Both the position numbers and the translations under genes were made by a program. Below, piece by piece: positions 59,121 to 64,000 of a stretch of DNA of 64,000 nt. Source of the stretch: Oscillospiraceae bacterium (GTDB taxonomy: Bacteria; Bacillota; Clostridia; Oscillospirales; WRJC01); NCBI GenBank assembly GCA_009783265.1, contig WRHM01000001.1, forward strand, positions 248,001 to 312,000, read 5' to 3'. Each line of letters begins with the position of its first letter. Positions within the stretch are counted from its first letter, which is position 1. The notes under the pieces were generated by a model. It was not told where the DNA came from. It was given only the letters and a program-made list of their open reading frames with translations, and did no database searches.

Positions 59121-60416
59121 TTGATAAAGAAAAAAATCGCGGTAATCGGCGGCGGAGCGTCGGGACTTATGGCGGCTGGCGAAGCCGCAAGACTTGGCGC
59201 GGATGTTACGTTGTTTGAAAAAAACGAGAAATTAGGGAAAAAACTCGCGATAACCGGAAAAGGCCGCTGTAATGTAACTAATCTGTGCCCGGTCGGCGAG
59301 TTTTTGACAAATGTCGCGACTAATCCTAAATTTTTATACTCGGCTCTGAATTATTTCACACCTCATGACTGCGTTGATTTTTTCGAGAATCTCGGCGTTA
59401 AATTAAAAGTCGAACGCGGAAAAAGAGTATTTCCCGTTTCTGACAACGCTTTTGATATTGTTGACGCTCTTAAAAAATTCGTCAGGATAAATCATGTCAA
59501 AATTAAATATGATAACGTTCAAAAAATAATAATCAATGAAAATAAAATCGCCGGGTTAATCGCCGACGGTCAAAAATACAATTTTGACTCTGTGATTATA
59601 TGCACCGGTGGAATATCTTATCCCGGCACGGGTTCAGATGGCGACGGATATAAATTCGCAAGACAAACCGGGCATAATATCATAGATTTAAAGCCGTCGC
59701 TTGTGCCGGTTGAGATAAATGAAAAATTCTGCGCGGATTTGATGGGTTTGAGTTTGAAAAATATAAAATTATATGTTTACGAAATTTCAAACGGAAATGA
59801 AAAAAAGATTTTTGAGGAAATGGGCGAAATGATTTTCACGCATTTCGGGATCTCCGGGCCTCTGGTTCTCAGCGCGTCGTCGCATATCCGTAAAACACCC
59901 GCCGCTGCGGCGGCACCCTCTTTACAAAAGAGGGCGGGGGAATATAAAATAACTCTGGATTTAAAGCCCGCTTTAAGCGAGGAACAGTTAGATAAAAGAA
60001 TATTGTCTGATTTTGAAAAATACAAAAACAAGATGTTTAAAAATTCGCTTGATGATTTACTGCCGAAAAAATTAATCCCGGTTTTTATCAAAATATTAGA
60101 GAATTATATAAATCCAGAAAAGAAAATAAACGAAATAACGCGAAACGAAAGAACTGAAATAGTCGGGTTGTTTAAAAATTTTAATTTGACTTTTAAAAAA
60201 TTCAGGCCGATAGAAGAAGCGATAATTACTTGCGGAGGAATTGATACAAGAGAAATTTTGTCGAACAAAATGGAATCAAAATTAATCGGCGGATTATATT
60301 TTGCAGGGGAAATAATCGACGTTGACGCTTATACAGGGGGCTTTAATCTTCAGATAGCGTTTTCTACGGGCAAACTTGCAGGTAAAAATGCCGCTATTGT
60401 TCCGGTCAGGCGTTAA
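59121..60416 (+). CDS. HI0933-like flavoprotein (BaiN/RdsA family)
   Basis: A 431-residue FAD-dependent oxidoreductase. The Rossmann loop IAVIGGGASGLMAAGEAARLGADVTLFEKNE begins at residue 5; GKGRCNVTN near 47, ICTGGISYPGTGSDGDGY near 157, and the C-terminal GGLYFAGEIIDVDAYTGGFNLQIAFSTG are family signatures. It starts with TTG at 59121, 2 bases after purD. An Ala-rich stretch near residues 261-272 (TPAAAAAPSLQKRAGE) is encoded by a palindromic repeat and looks like an in-frame insertion. The substrate is uncertain: relatives reduce bile-acid intermediates or act on other small molecules. Confidence 0.92.
   Translation: MIKKKIAVIGGGASGLMAAGEAARLGADVTLFEKNEKLGKKLAITGKGRCNVTNLCPVGEFLTNVATNPKFLYSALNYFTPHDCVDFFENLGVKLKVERGKRVFPVSDNAFDIVDALKKFVRINHVKIKYDNVQKIIINENKIAGLIADGQKYNFDSVIICTGGISYPGTGSDGDGYKFARQTGHNIIDLKPSLVPVEINEKFCADLMGLSLKNIKLYVYEISNGNEKKIFEEMGEMIFTHFGISGPLVLSASSHIRKTPAAAAAPSLQKRAGEYKITLDLKPALSEEQLDKRILSDFEKYKNKMFKNSLDDLLPKKLIPVFIKILENYINPEKKINEITRNERTEIVGLFKNFNLTFKKFRPIEEAIITCGGIDTREILSNKMESKLIGGLYFAGEIIDVDAYTGGFNLQIAFSTGKLAGKNAAIVPVRR
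59899..59937. repeat. REP-like palindrome inside a coding sequence
   Basis: CCGCCGCTGCGGCGG is followed by CCCTCTTT with AAAGAGGG. The architecture matches 25922-25960 between nusG and rplK, with different but still complementary stem bases. It keeps the reading frame of the flavoprotein gene open. Confidence 0.7.
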
Positions 60417-60558
60417 AATTTACATTAAATTAACAAATTTCTTATGTAAAATTGCTTTAAATATATGAATAAATGGTGTATTATTATAAAATGGCGGTAT
60501 AGGCGCACTTCTTGATGGAAGCGCAAATTGAGCCAAAAGAGAAATACGGGAGTACAAA

Positions 60559-61296
60559 ATGAGTGCGTTTTCCCATGATTCCCATGATAAATATAAAAAA
60601 ATCTCACCCGTTTCAATTGCGATAGACGGACCTTCGGGAGCGGGAAAAAGCTCGCTTGCCAAAAATCTTGCGAAAAAGCTCGGATTTTTATATCTTGACA
60701 CAGGCGCTTTATACAGAACTGTGGGGTTATATGTTTTTGAGGCGGGAATCGGCGGCTATGAAACTGAAAAAATCGAGGCCTGCATTGACAGCAAAAATAT
60801 AAAAATAGACGTTTTTTATAAAAACGGCGAACAGAAAGTATTTCTAAATGACAGAGATGTGTCCGAAAAAATCAGGGAAAACAATATATCAAAATACGCC
60901 TCGGACGTTTCAAAAATACCTAAAGTCCGTGAATTTTTGCTTAAAACACAAAAAGAAGCCGCAGAAAAAAATAATATAATCATGGACGGCAGGGATATCG
61001 GAACGGTTATTTTGCCAAATGCAAGCGTAAAGATTTTTTTGACTTCTTCTTCTGATGAAAGAGCCAGAAGAAGATACGAAGAATTGACAGGAAAAGGCAA
61101 AGACGTTGATTATAACGCGATTCTCAAAGAAATAAACGAGAGGGATTTGCAGGATTCAAGCAGAGACGCCGCACCGTTAAAACCTGCACAGGATGCATTT
61201 ATTCTCGATAATTCTGATTGTATATCACCTGTTGACACATTAAATAAAGCCTTAAATATAATAAAGGAAAGATTGCCCGATGTCTGTATTCGGTAG
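60559..61296 (+). CDS. cmk: (d)CMP kinase
   Basis: A 245-residue nucleoside monophosphate kinase. The P-loop is GPSGAGKSS at residues 24-32, after a 15-20 residue N-terminal extension unusual for the family. FLYLDTGALYRT, NIIMDGRDIGTVILPNA and LTSSSDERARRRYEEL mark CMP binding and the lid. ATG 60559 has GGGAG ten bases upstream. It overlaps plsC by 17 bases, and the cmk-plsC-ispH order is a common Clostridia arrangement. Confidence 0.96.
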   Translation: MSAFSHDSHDKYKKISPVSIAIDGPSGAGKSSLAKNLAKKLGFLYLDTGALYRTVGLYVFEAGIGGYETEKIEACIDSKNIKIDVFYKNGEQKVFLNDRDVSEKIRENNISKYASDVSKIPKVREFLLKTQKEAAEKNNIIMDGRDIGTVILPNASVKIFLTSSSDERARRRYEELTGKGKDVDYNAILKEINERDLQDSSRDAAPLKPAQDAFILDNSDCISPVDTLNKALNIIKERLPDVCIR

Positions 61297-61942
61297 TTTG
61301 CAGAAAAGTTTTATAGCCGGTTTCTTCAGAAAATTGTTCAGGGTAAAAATAATAAATTCCGAAAACGAGCCTTTGGAGCAAGACGCAAAATCTTATGTCG
61401 CGTGTATAAATCATTCGTCGAACTGGGACCCGATTTTAATCGGCGCGTGTATGCACAGGCCTTTAAGATATATGGCTAAAAGCGAACTGTTTAAAATCCC
61501 CGTATTGAAATCAATCGTAAAATTATTCGGGGCATATCCGGTAAAAAGAGACGCAGCAGACGTAGGATCTGTAAAAGCTACTATAAATATACTTGAAAAC
61601 GGCGAAATTGTTGGAATATACCCGCAGGGGAAAAGGGCTAAGAGAGTTCACCCTGAGACAGTCGCCCTGAAAAGTGGAGTCGCGATGTTCGCTTACAAAG
61701 CCAAAACCGGGATATTGCCGGTAACTGTAATATCAAAAGGCTATAAAGTCAGGGCTTTTCATAAAACTATAGTGGTTTTCGGGGAATATATCCCGTTTGA
61801 AGAACTTGAAAAAATCACAAAATACAACGAGGGTATGAGCAATATCGAGTTATATAAAATAATCACGGACAGGGTTTACGGAATAATTTTAGAAAATTAC
61901 AAAAAGTATGACACTCTGAATAAAAATAAAATCAAAAACTGA
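61280..61942 (+). CDS. plsC: 1-acyl-sn-glycerol-3-phosphate acyltransferase
   Basis: A 220-residue membrane-associated acyltransferase. The catalytic HX4D motif is NHSSNWD (His45 to Asp50); MAKSELFKIPVLKSIVKLFGAYPVKRD (split around residue 75) and the substrate-binding GIYPQGKR near residue 115 follow. It makes phosphatidic acid from lysophosphatidic acid. The start lies within the 3' end of cmk, 17 bases before its stop, indicating coupled translation. Confidence 0.94.
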   Translation: MSVFGSLQKSFIAGFFRKLFRVKIINSENEPLEQDAKSYVACINHSSNWDPILIGACMHRPLRYMAKSELFKIPVLKSIVKLFGAYPVKRDAADVGSVKATINILENGEIVGIYPQGKRAKRVHPETVALKSGVAMFAYKAKTGILPVTVISKGYKVRAFHKTIVVFGEYIPFEELEKITKYNEGMSNIELYKIITDRVYGIILENYKKYDTLNKNKIKN

Positions 61943-61975
61943 TTAAAGCTGATTAGATTAAAGGGGATAGGTTTA

Positions 61976-63520
61976 ATGTTAAAATATAAAAAAATTATAT
62001 TTTTGTTGGTATTGATAGGCATAATACTGTTTTCTCTGGGTTCATGCGCTAAAGACAGCGCGGTTAATTCAAACGACGGGGATAATAATAATCCGGATAT
62101 AGCAAATAACGCGGATAATGGCGACGACAATAATTCTTCGGATACGGATACGACAAATACAGATGCTACTAAAACTGATAAGTGGGCGCGTGAACCGATA
62201 AATCTGCCCGAAACTGATTTCGGCGGCAGGGAATTCAGAGTTATAACCGGAAACGTAACAGATGAAAACAGAATGTACGACAAATTTTCAACCGAAGAAC
62301 AGAGCGGCGAGCCTATCAACGACGCTTTATATACGCGCAGGCTTCATGTCGAAGAAAAATTTAATATAACTATGATAACTACCCCGTCAGCTTCGGCTCC
62401 TGCGGATGTCGCGAAAAAAAGCATACTCGCCGGGGACGACAGTTATGATTTGATCATGGATATAATCAACAATGTGAAGAATCTGGGGAGCCAGCATTTG
62501 CTTGCGGATTTATTTACTGTGCCGTATATAAAAGACGATTTAGATAAACCATGGTGGGATCAGGCAATGATCAGGGATTTGGCGATAAACGGCAAGCTTT
62601 ATTTTCAGGCGGGAGATATAGTTTTAAGGGATAAATTAAGATTGTCATGCCTGTATTTTAATAAAGACATGTGCAAATCCATAGGCATAGATTATCCGTA
62701 TCAGTATGTTTATGACGGAACATGGACGATAGACAAACTGATGGAAATCACAAAAGGCGTAAACAAAGATTTAAACGGCGACGGAATCATGGACCAGTAT
62801 GACCAGTGGGGATTTATGTCGCAGTATGAATTTGCGCTGCACCTGTTTGAAGCATCGGGAGAAACTACGGTGAGCCTCAACAGCGACGGTGTGCCGGAAA
62901 TAACGATGAACACCCCGCGCGCTCTTGATGTTATACAAAAAGCCCTGACATTCTGTGCCGACCCGGAAGCGATGTTCATGGCTGACACGATAAAAGGCGC
63001 GGCTGATATATGGATTCAGGCGAGCGCATATTATCAGGAGGACAGGTTTTTGATACGCGCGAGTCTGTTTGAGCCGATCGCGCGCGACTTAAGGGCTATG
63101 CCGACGGATTTCGGGGTAGTGCCTACGCCTAAATATAACGAACAGCAGGAAAATTATTATACTTACGCTGAATTCAACGGGCATTCTATAGGGATTCCGA
63201 TGAATGCCGATCTGGAGTTCGCGGGGCTTATAACCGAAGCTCTGGCGTATGAATCCGGGACGACTTTAATGCCCGCGTTTTATGATTTATGCCTGACTTC
63301 GAAAGTTCTGAGGGATAACGAATCCGAGGGTATGCTCGATATTATCTTTAATAACAAAGTTTATGATATAGGATATATTTACGGAATAGGCTCGCTCCCG
63401 ACCATACTTAATAATTTATCAAGTTCCAAAAAAACTGATTTCGTTTCACAGTTTGAAAAATCTCAGGGCTCGATAGAAAAAGCCCTTGAAAAATTTATCG
63501 ATAATTACGATAAAGAATAA
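61976..63520 (+). CDS. Extracellular solute-binding lipoprotein
   Basis: A 514-residue lipoprotein. Residues 1-23 are a signal peptide with lipid-acceptor Cys24 in FSLGSC. A low-complexity linker rich in Asp, Asn and Thr (about 28-62) leads to a large family 1-type solute-binding domain. Examples are GREFRVITGN, AGDDSYDLIMDIINNVKNLG and YPYQYVYDGTWTIDKLMEITK, with MDQYDQWGF. Many related proteins bind oligosaccharides for ABC importers, but no permease or ATPase gene is nearby. It lies between plsC and ispH, with AAAGGGGATAG as ribosome binding site. Confidence 0.85.
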   Translation: MLKYKKIIFLLVLIGIILFSLGSCAKDSAVNSNDGDNNNPDIANNADNGDDNNSSDTDTTNTDATKTDKWAREPINLPETDFGGREFRVITGNVTDENRMYDKFSTEEQSGEPINDALYTRRLHVEEKFNITMITTPSASAPADVAKKSILAGDDSYDLIMDIINNVKNLGSQHLLADLFTVPYIKDDLDKPWWDQAMIRDLAINGKLYFQAGDIVLRDKLRLSCLYFNKDMCKSIGIDYPYQYVYDGTWTIDKLMEITKGVNKDLNGDGIMDQYDQWGFMSQYEFALHLFEASGETTVSLNSDGVPEITMNTPRALDVIQKALTFCADPEAMFMADTIKGAADIWIQASAYYQEDRFLIRASLFEPIARDLRAMPTDFGVVPTPKYNEQQENYYTYAEFNGHSIGIPMNADLEFAGLITEALAYESGTTLMPAFYDLCLTSKVLRDNESEGMLDIIFNNKVYDIGYIYGIGSLPTILNNLSSSKKTDFVSQFEKSQGSIEKALEKFIDNYDKE

Positions 63521-63551
63521 AATAAAATAAAAAAGGCAGATATTTAATTTA

Positions 63552-64000
63552 ATGGTCGAGATAAGAACGGCGAAAAACTGCGGGTTTTGTTTCGGGGTGA
63601 GAAAAGCGGTCGATGTTTTGCTCGGCGAAATGGCCGAAGCTGAAAAAGACGGCGGCAGAGCAATTTATTTAATGGGAAAAATTATCCACAACGATAATTT
63701 TATCAGACAAATTATATCAGGTGGAGTAATTATCATAGACGACTATGGGGATACCGGTAGGATTTGCGATAATTCAGTTATAGTTATAAGGGCTCACGGG
63801 ATACCGAAAACAGTTTTTGAGCGTTTAAAAGAAATGCGGGAGCAAAAAAACTTAAAAATAGTTGACGCGACCTGCGAATGCGTCAGGAAAATGCATAAAA
63901 TAGCCGAAGAAAACACAAATCAAAATACTTTTAGTTTGATACTGGGGGATAAAACACATCCTGAAATTATCGCGCTTGACAGTTATACAAACGGAGAAAG
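63552..64000 (+). CDS. ispH: 4-hydroxy-3-methylbut-2-enyl diphosphate reductase (partial)
   Basis: The first 149 codons of IspH/LytB, cut by the window end. MVEIRTAKNCGFCFGVRKAVD carries the first 4Fe-4S ligand Cys13; IHNDNFI contains the substrate His; VIRAHGIP follows; Cys in VDATCECVRKMHK near residue 107 is the second ligand. This iron-sulfur enzyme makes the final isoprenoid precursors of the MEP pathway. In some Clostridia it is fused to ribosomal protein S1; whether that is so here cannot be seen. Confidence 0.95.
   Translation, partial: MVEIRTAKNCGFCFGVRKAVDVLLGEMAEAEKDGGRAIYLMGKIIHNDNFIRQIISGGVIIIDDYGDTGRICDNSVIVIRAHGIPKTVFERLKEMREQKNLKIVDATCECVRKMHKIAEENTNQNTFSLILGDKTHPEIIALDSYTNGE

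Noticed and set aside
1-64000. CRISPR array or prophage
   Set aside because: No series of direct repeats with unique spacers and no cas, capsid, terminase or integrase genes were seen.

Overview
The window reads as a chromosomal segment of an AT-rich, endospore-forming member of the Firmicutes, class Clostridia, probably an anaerobic gut or rumen lineage. Evidence: spo0A, spoIVB and a CotD-like coat gene; two T-box leaders and a ZTP riboswitch; perfect TTGACA-17-TATAAT promoters; strong AGGAGG-type ribosome binding sites; and typical families (DUF3842, IreB, NusG domain II with a Gx transporter, DUF4367/DUF4179 anti-sigma-like proteins, TrpB2). No phage, insertion sequence, CRISPR array, rRNA or tRNA gene was recognised.

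Layout. 0-8 kb: end of an unknown gene, a DUF4037 protein, a ROK sugar kinase, a heparinase-like lyase and sbcDC. 8-18 kb: a small HTH pair, a surface CBM-like protein, a D,D-carboxypeptidase with altered motifs, a GH38 alpha-mannosidase, a membrane-tethered propeller protein, DUF3842 and an ECF sigma/DUF4367 pair. 18.3-18.6 kb: a compact candidate type I toxin-antitoxin module. 18.7-24.6 kb: tpiA, a GH13 amylase, a hybrid histidine kinase, nadE and a sigma-factor gene broken by an in-frame stop. 24.7-29.4 kb: rpmG-secE-nusG-rplK-rplA, then a second ECF sigma/DUF4179 pair. 29.5-34.7 kb: a ribbon-helix-helix gene coupled to comEC, a coat-protein-like gene and trpB2 under a Trp T-box. 34.7-39.8 kb: a block framed by two nearly identical inverted copies of a ~190-bp repeat, holding an XRE/coiled-coil repeat-protein operon, a TIM-barrel isomerase, a Fe-S aldo/keto reductase and ireB. 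39.8-43.7 kb: a minus-strand run ending in a beta-propeller protein. 43.7-47.9 kb: a Leu T-box leading into a subtilisin-like lipoprotein and leuS. 48-53 kb: an M14 peptidase, spo0A and spoIVB, placed divergently. 53-60 kb: a purine cluster with purE, a ZTP riboswitch, purN, a PurO-type IMP cyclohydrolase, a stand-alone AICAR formyltransferase and purD. 60-64 kb: cmk-plsC, a solute-binding lipoprotein and the start of ispH.

The region is rich in short palindromic repeats. One family of twin hairpins sits immediately 3' of five genes, always in transcription orientation, with compensatory base changes between copies. Two further families (GTAGGGGCG palindromes; GC-rich hairpin plus CCCYYTTT/AAARRGGG hairpin) lie in intergenic gaps, and in two cases form part of a coding sequence.

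Most novel candidates: the TA-like locus at 18.3 kb, an unidentified structured minus-strand RNA next to purE at 53.9 kb, the inverted-repeat-framed XRE/LAPFLS block, and the Leu T-box shared by a secreted protease and leuS. All functions are inferred from sequence reading alone; no searches or folding programs were run.
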